Of a stretch of DNA of 64,000 nucleotides, positions 42,927 through 51,453 are shown in pieces; position 1 is the first letter of the stretch; the number at the start of each line of letters is the position of its first letter. Below the pieces are notes generated by a model, which had not been told where the DNA came from, did no database searches, and worked only from the letters and a program-made list of their open reading frames with translations. The position numbers were made by a program, and so were the translations under genes. Source of the stretch: Robiginitomaculum antarcticum DSM 21748 (lineage in GTDB: Bacteria > Pseudomonadota > Alphaproteobacteria > Caulobacterales > Maricaulaceae); the NCBI RefSeq assembly GCF_000365025.1, contig NZ_KB823011.1:1314621-1378620 (forward strand), given 5' to 3'.

Positions 42927-44912
42927 ATGATATATTTTCGACTGAGGATTGCTGCGTGTCTTATTGCGCTATGGGCACCTATGGTCGTATCGAACGCGGC
43001 CTCCGCGCAAGATGTGGCCGCCTTTTTCATGCGCACCGATATTGAGCATGTCAGCCTTTCACCGTCAGGCGACTATTACGCTGTCTTTGTTCCGGATTAT
43101 AAGGCCGGAGTATTTACAGACGGCGAAGTTTTGGTGCGTCGGTCAAAAGGCGGTAAAATTCGCAAAACTATACGGACGAATAACAGGACGGTATTCTGGA
43201 TCGATTGGGTTGATGAGAACCGGTTAGCGGTTTATTCACGCGGATTTTACGCGGTCAAACAAGGCCGTAAAATGGGCAAAGATAAGTTGCGCGATTCTAT
43301 TGATCTCTACGACTTGCGAAGCGGAAAAACGCAACAGATGTATCATAAAATTCTCAAAGACAGAGATGAGAAATCTGCGCGGATAAAAGTTCTTGGCCGT
43401 GATAGAGTGTCAAATTCTCTGTTCGTGGCTTTACAGAAAGACGGCCCGACACAGCTTCTGAAGTTAAATTCAGATTTGAGTCGACCGACAAAAATTCTGA
43501 CAGGTACAAACAAAACAAAATACTGGATTATGGATAATCGGAACAGACCCCGGCTACGCATTGATGAAGGTGAGGCAAGCTATATAACAAAATTCTTTAG
43601 AGCAGAAGGGTTTAGGCGAAAAAAATGGCGTCATTTCTATACGGCCAATAATTTAGAAAGCCGGTTTACCGTTATTGGCTTGCCGCCAAGTGATAATAAA
43701 GTTCGGATTCTAAGACGGTCTCAAAATGATGAAACGTCATCTCTTTATCTGATGAACACCGATAAAAACACTGGGCCTAAACAAATATACAGTCACGATA
43801 CATACGATCTGGCGGGAGCGGACAGCTTTGGCGATAAATCAGAAATTTATTATACCTATTGGTGGAATGACGCCATGGAGAAGTCTTGGTTTTCTAAAAA
43901 ACGCGAAAAAATCGCAAAACGATTAGAGAAAAAACTTCCGCAGAATATAAATTGGCGAATTCGCGAAGTGGTAGGAAACGACGACTATTGGCTAATTAGT
44001 CATAGTGCTGCCGGTCAACCGCCCGCCGTCTCCCTGTGGGTCAATCGAACGTCCAAACTTGTGCCAATTGTGAAAACAGAACAAAATTTTGATGGAACTC
44101 AAATTCCTCAAAAACAAAGAATCGATTACATGGCGCAGGACGGCCAAACGCTCGTTGGATATTTTACACCTGCCATTATTCCAACTCGAAATGGTGATTA
44201 TTCAGGTGATGCGCAGCTATTGGTTATACCGCATTCCGGTCACGGGAATCGCGACAGACTTGAATGGGATCCATGGGCACAATATTTTGCCGGCGAAGGA
44301 TATAATGTTTTTCAGCCCCAATATCGGGGATCCGGCGGGTATGGGCGTCAATTTGAAGATCTCGGATATGGCGAGTGGGGCAGAAAAATGCAGACTGATA
44401 TCTCGGATGGTGTTGCTGCGCTTGAAGTCTCGGGGAAAATTCGTCATGATTCCAGACGGGCTATTATGGGAAAGGCATATGGCGGTTATGCGGCATTGAA
44501 TGCCGCAGTAGAAAACCCGGAGAGATATAGCTGTGTTGCGAGTATTAATGGGATAACTGACCTAGGCATATTTTTGGATGGGTTTAATCAAGACATCTCT
44601 GAAGAGCGCTATGCTTATTTTTCTTGGGAAGCAAAGATTGGTGAAATCGCGCGTGACCGAGAGAAATTGAATACATTATCACCCGCAAAGCAGGTTGGAC
44701 AGATGAAATCCAAGTTGTTTATTGTCCATGGCCGAAATGATGACATCATACCAGTGGAACAGTCAGAACTTATGCACCGTGCTGCACAATCTGCCGGCCT
44801 GGACTCAACACTCGTAAGGTTTGAGGGTTTGGGTCATAGCGACTGGACTCGTAAGCAGGAATATGACGTCATGAGCGCCGTTGACGGCTTCTTACAGCGC
44901 TGTATGCGCTAG
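42927..44912 (+). CDS. S9-family prolyl oligopeptidase-like protein with Ser-to-Ala nucleophile
   Basis: 661 residues from the ATG at 42927, with a signal peptide ending ASA-Q near residue 29. Residues about 35-400 form a beta-propeller-like region; about 420-661 an alpha/beta hydrolase domain. The domain keeps PQYRGSGGYGRQFEDLGYGEWG, the acid-side HGRNDDIIP (D605/D606) and H637 (GLGHSDW), but the nucleophile motif is MGKAYGGYAA with A517 (codon GCA) where family members have G-x-S-Y-G-G. It is therefore unlikely to be an active serine peptidase unless another residue serves. The gene is clearly more AT-rich than both neighbours. It is divergent from TIGR02302 and convergent with lysA. Confidence 0.85.
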   Translation: MIYFRLRIAACLIALWAPMVVSNAASAQDVAAFFMRTDIEHVSLSPSGDYYAVFVPDYKAGVFTDGEVLVRRSKGGKIRKTIRTNNRTVFWIDWVDENRLAVYSRGFYAVKQGRKMGKDKLRDSIDLYDLRSGKTQQMYHKILKDRDEKSARIKVLGRDRVSNSLFVALQKDGPTQLLKLNSDLSRPTKILTGTNKTKYWIMDNRNRPRLRIDEGEASYITKFFRAEGFRRKKWRHFYTANNLESRFTVIGLPPSDNKVRILRRSQNDETSSLYLMNTDKNTGPKQIYSHDTYDLAGADSFGDKSEIYYTYWWNDAMEKSWFSKKREKIAKRLEKKLPQNINWRIREVVGNDDYWLISHSAAGQPPAVSLWVNRTSKLVPIVKTEQNFDGTQIPQKQRIDYMAQDGQTLVGYFTPAIIPTRNGDYSGDAQLLVIPHSGHGNRDRLEWDPWAQYFAGEGYNVFQPQYRGSGGYGRQFEDLGYGEWGRKMQTDISDGVAALEVSGKIRHDSRRAIMGKAYGGYAALNAAVENPERYSCVASINGITDLGIFLDGFNQDISEERYAYFSWEAKIGEIARDREKLNTLSPAKQVGQMKSKLFIVHGRNDDIIPVEQSELMHRAAQSAGLDSTLVRFEGLGHSDWTRKQEYDVMSAVDGFLQRCMR

Positions 44913-44919
44913 GATAATT

Positions 44920-46188
44920 CTACCTGTTTTTGATGAAATCCGGCACAGTTTCTGTCGATAAAATCTGTTCATAATCGGGGCGTTTGCGAATGATGGCAAA
45001 CTCGCCGCCGCTGACCAGAACTTCCGGCACAAGCGGGCGGGTGTTATACTGATTGGCCTGAACTGCGCCATATGCGCCTGCGCTATGAAAGACGACCAGA
45101 TCGCCTGCGCTCATTTGCGGCATATTGCGCTGCACTGCAAATGTATCACCACTCTCACAGACGGGGCCGACAATGTCGTAGCTGACGGTATCTCCGGGTT
45201 TGGGACTAACAGCTTCGACGCCGTGATAGGCGCCGTAAAGCGCCGGACGGATCAAATCATTCATGGCCGCATCAACAATCAGAAAATTACGGGTCTCGCC
45301 GGGCTTTGTATAAATCACGCGAGAGAGCAGGGCGCCGGCATTGCCCGCAATCACACGCCCGGGTTCGAATATCAGGCGCACATCCAGAGCATCCGTCGCG
45401 CGGCGCACCATCTTAGCATAGGCTGAAGGAAGGGGTGGATCAGCGGTGCCATCGCCATAGGGAATGCCAAGACCGCCGCCCAGATCGAAAGTCTCTATGG
45501 CGTGACCGTCTTGGCGTAGATCCGCAATCAGGCCGCCTATTTTTTCAATGGTTCTTTCATAGGGCTCTAACTGCGTGATCTGGCTGCCGATATGAACATC
45601 AACGCCTTGCACGCGAATGCCGGGTAATTTTGCCGCGCGGGCATAAAGCACGCGGGCGTCATCCCATGCGATTCCGAACTTATTTTCTTTTTTGCCAGTG
45701 CTGATTTTTTCGTGACCGCCGGCGGCGACATCGGGATTGACCCGAAAGGCAATGGAGGCGTTGACCTTCATCTGCGCGGCGATATTCGACAGGGCTTCCA
45801 GTTCGGCGGCGCTCTCCACGTTAAACTGGTAAATGCCTGCGCTCAGCGCGAGGCGCATTTCATCGCCTGTTTTGCCGACACCTGAGAACACGATTTTATT
45901 CGGCGAGATGCCCGCGCGCAAAGCCCTTGTCAGCTCTCCGCCCGATACGACGTCCGCGCCTGCGCCGCGCTTGGCCAGCAATGTTAACACCGCCAGATTG
46001 GAATTGGCTTTGACCGAATATGCGATCAGCGCATCAGTGCCGTCAAAACCTTTGGCGAAGACATCGTAATGGCGTGCTAAGGTTGCGGCGCTGTAGACAT
46101 AAACGGGCGTGCCGACGGCCTCTGCAATATCGGATAGGGCGACATCTTCGCAGTGAAGCGCACCGTTTTTCTGCAAAAAGTACCGCAT
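44920..46188 (-). CDS. lysA: Diaminopimelate decarboxylase
   Basis: 422 residues, fold-III PLP enzyme. The PLP lysine is in YSVKANSNLAVL near residue 57; the glycine-rich phosphate loop is FDLGGGLGIPYG near 235; the C-terminal GPVCESGDTFA carries the active-site cysteine and the following glutamate. Final step of lysine synthesis from meso-diaminopimelate. Two bases after lptM, so cotranscribed with it. Confidence 0.96.
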   Translation of the reverse strand: MRYFLQKNGALHCEDVALSDIAEAVGTPVYVYSAATLARHYDVFAKGFDGTDALIAYSVKANSNLAVLTLLAKRGAGADVVSGGELTRALRAGISPNKIVFSGVGKTGDEMRLALSAGIYQFNVESAAELEALSNIAAQMKVNASIAFRVNPDVAAGGHEKISTGKKENKFGIAWDDARVLYARAAKLPGIRVQGVDVHIGSQITQLEPYERTIEKIGGLIADLRQDGHAIETFDLGGGLGIPYGDGTADPPLPSAYAKMVRRATDALDVRLIFEPGRVIAGNAGALLSRVIYTKPGETRNFLIVDAAMNDLIRPALYGAYHGVEAVSPKPGDTVSYDIVGPVCESGDTFAVQRNMPQMSAGDLVVFHSAGAYGAVQANQYNTRPLVPEVLVSGGEFAIIRKRPDYEQILSTETVPDFIKNR

Positions 46189-46190
46189 GA

Positions 46191-46409
46191 TTAATTGTCA
46201 GTGCTGTCTGTGGCTTCGGCTTTTCTGGCTTTGCGGGCCTTGGCGGCATCAATAGCTTTTTGCGCCTCGGCCTTTTGCTCATCCGTGCGCAAGTCTTCAC
46301 CATAAATGGGGGGGGGCGTTCGAAGATCACCGCGCAGTCCGCACCCGGCCAGGACCGGCATGATCAGCAAAGCGAGAAGGCCAATGGTTTTTGTTTTACG
46401 GTGGCGCAT
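46191..46409 (-). CDS. lptM: LptM-type small lipoprotein (YifL family)
   Basis: 72 residues. Signal peptide with lipobox LAGC, then GLRGDLRTPPPIYGED, the short conserved LptM motif (C-G-L-x-G-x-L followed by prolines), and a charged alanine-lysine-rich tail. LptM helps oxidative maturation of the LPS translocon protein LptD in Escherichia coli; by place and motif this is its alphaproteobacterial relative. The three prolines are encoded by a run of nine cytosines (46308-46316 on the plus strand as G9). Confidence 0.8.
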   Translation of the reverse strand: MRHRKTKTIGLLALLIMPVLAGCGLRGDLRTPPPIYGEDLRTDEQKAEAQKAIDAAKARKARKAEATDSTDN

Positions 46410-46502
46410 GATGGGCTCCTAATTTTTCGCTCTCTTAATGGCTTTGGCCAATCTTAGCAAAATTTAAGTTCTAAAACCGACTTCAGCAGATTATGCAGAA
46501 GA

Positions 46503-47273
46503 ATGAAATATATGTCTTTGCTTATTTGCGCCTTACTGCTCGCCGTGCCTCCCGCCATTGCGCAGAGTAAACCTACGGATGCGGAGCACTGCTTTCCCGC
46601 CAAAGATATTGCCAAGCTGAAAGTGAAGCTGGATGATATACCGCAAAAACATCGCGGCTATATTGTTCCGGTGGCCGCGGCTAAATTCACCGTTAAAGAT
46701 GACTACGGAATGCCGAAGCGTTTTGTTTACCGTCTGGACGGCAAAGAGATCAATTTACCAATTTCACAAAATGGCGAGGTCAAGAATATATTCGCGCCGC
46801 AAACCTTGTCTCAAGACGGGGAGTTTTGCGTGATTGATCCCGTGCGCGCGGCCGCGAAACTTGCCGATGAGGGTGCACAAACCGCTATCAGTTTTTCTAT
46901 GGGGGTTGAGGCGGCCTATCCACGCCAAAGCATATATAGCCTTGAAAATCTGGAACGGGGACTGACGGACGGCCGCCCCGTCTATAAAAAAATGTTTGGG
47001 GCCATGGGTTTCATGGTGCCAAAACTGACTCATGTTAGCGTCGGTTATGCGGCGAAGAATCCTGCGCCCAAAATTGAGGCGGTAAAAGACGGGGTTAAAA
47101 TCGGCGGATTGGTCGTGGAGCCGTTCGGCAAGACATGGGTTGTCGAGGTTGCGCAGCTGGAAGATATTGGCGCGGACGGGCTTTATATCGGTGATAATTT
47201 CAGAGTGCTGGAGCCCGGCGTCTCAATCGAGAAGATGAAAAAATTCGGATTTACCATTGAGGGTAAAGAGTAA
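46503..47273 (+). CDS. Hypothetical exported protein
   Basis: 256 residues with a signal peptide ending AIA-QS near residue 20. The mature protein has two cysteines (EHCFP near 30 and EFCVIDP near 108) that may form a disulfide, and an N-terminal half with predicted beta strands. I do not recognise the family. It is followed four bases later by the DUF1289 gene in the same direction. Confidence 0.6.
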   Translation: MKYMSLLICALLLAVPPAIAQSKPTDAEHCFPAKDIAKLKVKLDDIPQKHRGYIVPVAAAKFTVKDDYGMPKRFVYRLDGKEINLPISQNGEVKNIFAPQTLSQDGEFCVIDPVRAAAKLADEGAQTAISFSMGVEAAYPRQSIYSLENLERGLTDGRPVYKKMFGAMGFMVPKLTHVSVGYAAKNPAPKIEAVKDGVKIGGLVVEPFGKTWVVEVAQLEDIGADGLYIGDNFRVLEPGVSIEKMKKFGFTIEGKE

Positions 47274-47277
47274 GCTT

Positions 47278-47469
47278 ATGGTGGCCAATGCCCCTATCGC
47301 TTCGCCATGTGCGCTTATATGCACGCTGGATTTGAAATCAGAGCTGTGTTTTGGCTGTGGCCGCTCGCGCGCGGAAATTGCGCGCTGGACACGGTATAGC
47401 GACGCAGAGCGCGCTGCAATTATGACTGCGCTGCCGGCGCGTATGTCCAAGCTAGGCGCGTCGGTTTAA
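47278..47469 (+). CDS. DUF1289 family protein
   Basis: 63 residues from the ATG at 47278. The family motif is complete: SPCALICTLDLKSELCFGCG then RSRAEIARWTRYS, with four cysteines that probably bind a metal. Function unknown. The last four bases overlap the convergent rmuC stop. An upstream frame start at 47257 lies inside the preceding gene and is less likely. Confidence 0.88.
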   Translation: MVANAPIASPCALICTLDLKSELCFGCGRSRAEIARWTRYSDAERAAIMTALPARMSKLGASV

Positions 47470-48587
47470 TCAACCCGCCGGATTGGCGTGACGTTAGTGT
47501 CTTCAATGGCCTTCTCTTTTAATTCCAGATCTTCGATCTTGCCAGCACGCTTGGTGATTTTATCTGTGGAAATCCGTATTTTACGAATATCTTCCGTACT
47601 CTGCGAAAAATGGCTTTGCAGTTTCTCGACGCGCTCGTCCAGCCGCGTCACATCTTCGGATAAAAGCCCGACTTCGTGCTGGATGATATGGGCCTGTTCG
47701 CGCATTGCAGCGTCTTTCATCACCGCGCGCATGGTGTGCAGCGTGGCCATAAATGTTGACGGGGACACGATGACGACTTTCTCCATAAAGCCTTTTTTGA
47801 TGACGTTTTCGAAGCGCGCGTGAATCTCGGCGTAAATCGCCTCGCTGGGCAAAAACATCAGCGCGACTTCATGGGTCTCGCCGAAGATAATATACTTCTC
47901 GGAAATCGCTTTGATATGGATCAGTAGGTCGCGCGAAAATTCGCGCTTAGCTGCCGGCTCGGCAGGGCTGTTTTCCGCTTCTATCAGTCGCTTCCATGCT
48001 TCCATTGGAAATTTACTGTCAATGGCGACATCGCCATAACCGTCGGGCATTTTGATGATGGCGTCCACACGTTTGCCGTTCGACAAAGTATGCTGGAAGG
48101 CATAGGCATTAGGCGGCATCAAGGTCTTGATTATATCCTGCATCTGGATCTCGCCAAATGCGCCGCGCGACTGCTTGTTGGACAAGAGGCTTTGCAAGCC
48201 CGACACTTCGGTCGAGAGCATTTCAATATTTTTCTGCGCGCGGTCAATCAGCGCCAGCCGCTCATGCAGATGTTTAAGGCTCTCCGAACTGCGCTCTTGG
48301 GTATCTACAATCGATTTTCCAACCCGTTCGGAGACTTTAGCCAATCTCTCGTCCAGACTTTCGCGAAAGAGCGTATCGCGCTGCGCGCTGTCATTGGCAA
48401 ATTGCGACAAACGGCCCTGGAGCTGCGCTTGTTGCTGCGCCATATCGAATATGCTGGAGTGAAGCCTTTCATCGCCCGAGGGTTTCAAAATATAGGCCGC
48501 CAGCGCGCCGAGCAGAAGAAGGGCAAGACCGAGAATGATCTCGATAAGCGAAATTTCGAGGCCCGAATATGATATAATAGGTTCCAT
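47466..48587 (-). CDS. rmuC: DNA recombination protein RmuC
   Basis: 373 residues. One N-terminal membrane helix (about 11-31), a long coiled coil (about 40-135), and the RmuC nuclease-like core containing RGAFGEIQMQDIIK, DAIIKMPDGYGDVAIDSKFPMEAW and MFLPSEAIYAEIHARF. Family members limit inversions between short repeats. Stands alone on the minus strand. Confidence 0.93.
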   Translation of the reverse strand: MEPIISYSGLEISLIEIILGLALLLLGALAAYILKPSGDERLHSSIFDMAQQQAQLQGRLSQFANDSAQRDTLFRESLDERLAKVSERVGKSIVDTQERSSESLKHLHERLALIDRAQKNIEMLSTEVSGLQSLLSNKQSRGAFGEIQMQDIIKTLMPPNAYAFQHTLSNGKRVDAIIKMPDGYGDVAIDSKFPMEAWKRLIEAENSPAEPAAKREFSRDLLIHIKAISEKYIIFGETHEVALMFLPSEAIYAEIHARFENVIKKGFMEKVVIVSPSTFMATLHTMRAVMKDAAMREQAHIIQHEVGLLSEDVTRLDERVEKLQSHFSQSTEDIRKIRISTDKITKRAGKIEDLELKEKAIEDTNVTPIRRVD

Positions 48588-48732
48588 GAAACGCTTATGC
48601 GGCGCTTTATAGATTCGGTAAAGCGCCCGTTATGCTACGGGGCTTATAATATGTTAAGGGATTTAGCGTTCCGTCACGCTGATGTGATGCGCGTTTGATT
48701 TCATAATGGGCTGGAGGGTGTTATGCATAGGC

Positions 48733-49410
48733 ATGAAAAAATATCTCTCCGTCTTGACCGTCCTGTCCTTCTTTGCAGCGCCGGCCTTTGCCGGACAAAA
48801 TGCAGCATCGACCGTTGTAGAGCTCTTCACATCACAAGGGTGTTCGTCTAGCCCGCCGTCAAACGCGCTGCTGAAACGCTTTGCCGAAGACGACACTATT
48901 CTCGCGCTAAGCTACGGGGTGGAGTATTGGGATTATCTGGGCTGGAAAGACACATTCGCGGATCCGTCATTTACTATCCGGCAGCGCTCTTACAGTACCT
49001 CTATCGGCCATGGACGGGTCTATACACCGCAAATGGTCGTGAATGGTTCGTGGGATAAGCCGCGCCTGACCAAGCACGCGGTCAATGTTGACGTCCTATC
49101 TAACGAGGCGCCGAAATTGACATTGCATGATGACGGTAGCGTCGAGATCGGCGAGTCTTCACCGGAGCGCGCAGAGCTGGTATTTGTGACCTATGTCCCC
49201 GGCGACCAAAGCGTTGCTGTAACGCGCGGCGAAAATAGCGGGCGCACCCTGATTCTGACCAATGTCGTAACCAGCGTAGCTGTATTGGGAGAATATGATG
49301 GCCGCGCAGCGGATTTCTCCCGTAATATCCGCACCGGAGAAGCTTATGCCGTATTGCTGCAAAAGCCTGATAATGGCGCCATCATTACGGCGGCAAGTTA
49401 CACGCCCTGA
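48733..49410 (+). CDS. DUF1223 family exported thioredoxin-like protein, CxxS variant
   Basis: 225 residues from the ATG at 48733, with signal peptide ending AFA-G. VVELFTSQGCSSSPPSNALL near residue 28 is the DUF1223 start; most members read C-S-S-C-P-P, whereas here C37 is followed by S40, leaving a single active-site cysteine. GYVEYWDYLGWKD-like YGVEYWDYLGWKD and YTPQMVVNG are the other marks. Function of the family is unknown. A longer start at 48706 is possible. A strong hairpin terminator follows. Confidence 0.85.
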   Translation: MKKYLSVLTVLSFFAAPAFAGQNAASTVVELFTSQGCSSSPPSNALLKRFAEDDTILALSYGVEYWDYLGWKDTFADPSFTIRQRSYSTSIGHGRVYTPQMVVNGSWDKPRLTKHAVNVDVLSNEAPKLTLHDDGSVEIGESSPERAELVFVTYVPGDQSVAVTRGENSGRTLILTNVVTSVAVLGEYDGRAADFSRNIRTGEAYAVLLQKPDNGAIITAASYTP

Positions 49411-49439
49411 TCATAATCAATATAGCTGATTCAAATACA

Positions 49440-49474
49440 CAAAACGCGCCTCGAAAGTCACGAGGCGCGTTTTG
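49440..49474. terminator. Strong terminator after the DUF1223 gene
   Basis: A 14-bp perfect stem, CAAAACGCGCCTCG with CGAGGCGCGTTTTG, and a 7-base loop. The A- and T-tracts at the stem base allow action in both directions. Confidence 0.75.
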
Positions 49475-49490
49475 GTGTGCGCAGGGAGTT

Positions 49491-49594
49491 GCGCAATATG
49501 AGAAAAAAGGGTCGAAAGAGGATCCGAGCACAGGGCTGGGGGGCTGTATGTAGTCCGCACAGGGTCTCTTTCGACCTGATTGAACTTTATGCGC
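49491..49594 (+). other. Candidate structured RNA between DUF1223 and DUF2794
   Basis: An 11-bp perfect stem, GGTCGAAAGAG (49510-49520) with CTCTTTCGACC (49566-49576), is enclosed by a second pairing GCGCA (49491-49495) with TGCGC (49590-49594) across an internal loop, with a 45-base apical region. An alternative hairpin TGCGC (49478-49482) with GCGCA competes for the outer stem. A basic 62-residue frame through it lacks a ribosome site. The rest of the 49475-49733 interval shows no gene. Confidence 0.35.
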
Positions 49595-49733
49595 GTTTTA
49601 AAAGGCGCGGAAAGGGCCAAATTGTGGCGCAAATAAGGCAATTTGTGACAATGTTGACAGGATAGTGCATTCCGGTCAAAAATTTATAGTGTTTTAGAAT
49701 TGCACGAGGCGTTTCGCGCGTTAATGTAAGGCT

Positions 49734-50108
49734 ATGAGCGCGAATATTGTTGATTTGTCCCAAAGCCGCAAGACGGCGTCATCCCCTAAAAAATCCCGCA
49801 AGACGGCGCAGGTTGCTTTTCAGCGCGCCGAACTGAACCAAATTTTGAGCGTATACGGCTTTATGGTGAGCAAAGGGGAGTGGAAAGACTACGCGATAGA
49901 TTTTCTGCCGGAGCGGGCGGTATTTTCGATCTTCCGCCGGGCAACGGAAACACCGCTTTATACAATTGAAAAACGTCCCGACATGGCAGCAAAACAGGGC
50001 GCTTATAGCGTAATTGCGCCCGGGGGCCTTATTTTAAAGCGTAGCCGTGAGCTTAAAAATGTCCTGAAGGTATTTGATAAAAAGCGTTTCTCTATTGCCG
50101 GTCGATAG
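49734..50108 (+). CDS. DUF2794 family protein
   Basis: 124 residues, soluble. The block VAFQRAELNQILSVYGFMVSKGEWKDYAIDF and the later RRATETPLYTIEKRPD with GAYSVIAPGGLILKRSREL match DUF2794, restricted to alphaproteobacteria and of unknown function. It is preceded by a structured region and converges with the proline-rich lipoprotein gene. Confidence 0.88.
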   Translation: MSANIVDLSQSRKTASSPKKSRKTAQVAFQRAELNQILSVYGFMVSKGEWKDYAIDFLPERAVFSIFRRATETPLYTIEKRPDMAAKQGAYSVIAPGGLILKRSRELKNVLKVFDKKRFSIAGR

Positions 50109-50112
50109 ACGT

Positions 50113-50697
50113 CTATTGCACTTCGCGTGCCTCTAATATCGATATGGCTTCTGATTCTGAAACGTAGCCTCTACTTCGCATACAGCTCTCAAACCCAGCA
50201 GAGCTATAGCCTCCAGCGCTTGACTCGCATTTATGCCAATCCTCAATTGATGTCGAGCCGTTAAGGCGCACATATGTTTTAGTGGCCTTCCCGCCGGATG
50301 ACATAATAGGAGTTGGCCTAGGGGCAGGCGTTGCGGTTGTCACCACGGCGGGCGCGATGATGCGCGGCGCGGGAGGCGGCATGGGCGCACTGATCACACG
50401 GCGAATAACCGGCGAGGGGCGTGCTACGCTTCGCCGGATTACAGGCTGGACATAGACTTGAGGCGAATAAGTCGAGATTTGCCGATATTGAACGGCGGGC
50501 TGATAACTAACGCAGCAGATCGGCCCATAACTGCGAGACGGCTGTATGTAGGGCTGAGGCACGTAAACTTCGGAGGCGTAATCCGGGCGGTATTGCGGCG
50601 CGTCGCCAAAACGCGTGCTTTGCGCGTCATAAGGCCCAACACACCCACTTATAATAAGTCCAAAAACAGCGCTACACAGCATAGCGCTGTGCCGCAT
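50113..50697 (-). CDS. Proline-rich lipoprotein, hypothetical
   Basis: 194 residues from the ATG at 50697 (an ATG at 50718 is also open). Signal peptide with lipobox IISGC. The middle is low-complexity: tyrosine/proline/glutamine-rich (PQYRPDYASEVYVPQPYIQP) then proline/alanine/arginine-rich. The C-terminal 50 residues have two cysteines in a conserved-looking block (WHKCESSAGGYSSAGFESCM). No family recognised; an envelope location is likely. Confidence 0.6.
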   Translation of the reverse strand: MRHSAMLCSAVFGLIISGCVGPYDAQSTRFGDAPQYRPDYASEVYVPQPYIQPSRSYGPICCVSYQPAVQYRQISTYSPQVYVQPVIRRSVARPSPVIRRVISAPMPPPAPRIIAPAVVTTATPAPRPTPIMSSGGKATKTYVRLNGSTSIEDWHKCESSAGGYSSAGFESCMRSRGYVSESEAISILEAREVQ

Positions 50698-50787
50698 CGG
50701 GAAGAATTGATGTGTCATATAAGTGACGCAGCAAGCGGCATGCCAAAAACAGCTTCTTTTCGGCGCGGTAGTCCTTATAAGGCGGCC

Positions 50788-51357
50788 ATGACAAAAACAG
50801 ACCCGATATCAGATAAGCCCGCCTCCCGGTTATCCCAAATTGAAGCTGCTGCGAATGCCTATGGCCTGCGTAGCTTAGATAATTATGTTCAAATCAGATC
50901 GGTAGCCGAACGCCTTCGTGATGGCTTGTGCGCGTTTCTTGATGACAGCCGAGAATGCGTATTTTTAGTGCCGCCTCAAGGCGGTTTTAGCCGCAAAAAC
51001 TACGGGTCTGCAGCGTTTTCTGTCTCTGGCAAAGGCGTTTTGCCTTTGGAGCCGATTAGTTTTGGATTGGCCGTGCGCGTCACGGAGTCGGACGATTATA
51101 TGCGTTTGGTTATGACGGCGCGTAAAGCTGGGGATCGCATCTATATTCGCGCCGAAAACAAATTAACAGCAGAACTGAATTTGCCCCTCAAAGATGAAAA
51201 TATGATGCCGGTTTTTGAATCCCTAACCGATTATCTGCTTAACTGGTTCCAGAGCCGCATTGATCATTATGATGACGGCGATTACGGCGGTACAGATATT
51301 GGGTTTGATATTCTCCGCGTTGAGACTACAGAAACACCTGTCCCTACTCTAACATAA
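50788..51357 (+). CDS. Hypothetical protein
   Basis: 189 residues from the ATG at 50788 (AAGGCGG upstream). Soluble, acidic, with no signal peptide. A predicted helical start is followed by a beta-rich middle (CVFLVPPQGGFSRKNYGSAAFSV, FGLAVRVTESDDYMRLVMTARK). I do not recognise the family. It stands between the divergent lipoprotein gene and the antiporter gene, both less than 100 bases away. Confidence 0.6.
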   Translation: MTKTDPISDKPASRLSQIEAAANAYGLRSLDNYVQIRSVAERLRDGLCAFLDDSRECVFLVPPQGGFSRKNYGSAAFSVSGKGVLPLEPISFGLAVRVTESDDYMRLVMTARKAGDRIYIRAENKLTAELNLPLKDENMMPVFESLTDYLLNWFQSRIDHYDDGDYGGTDIGFDILRVETTETPVPTLT

Positions 51358-51453
51358 ATATGGGGCTGTTCACACGACCGCCGCTTTTAGCTTGCCACGG
51401 CATAAAAACTCGGCAAAAAAACGCTTTGATATAGCCCGATAACGGAAAAATTT

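Noticed and set aside
49477..49665. 62-codon basic open frame in the gap before DUF2794
   Set aside because: No ribosome site, arginine/lysine-rich by codon frame chance, and it crosses the long paired stem; kept as non-coding structure instead.
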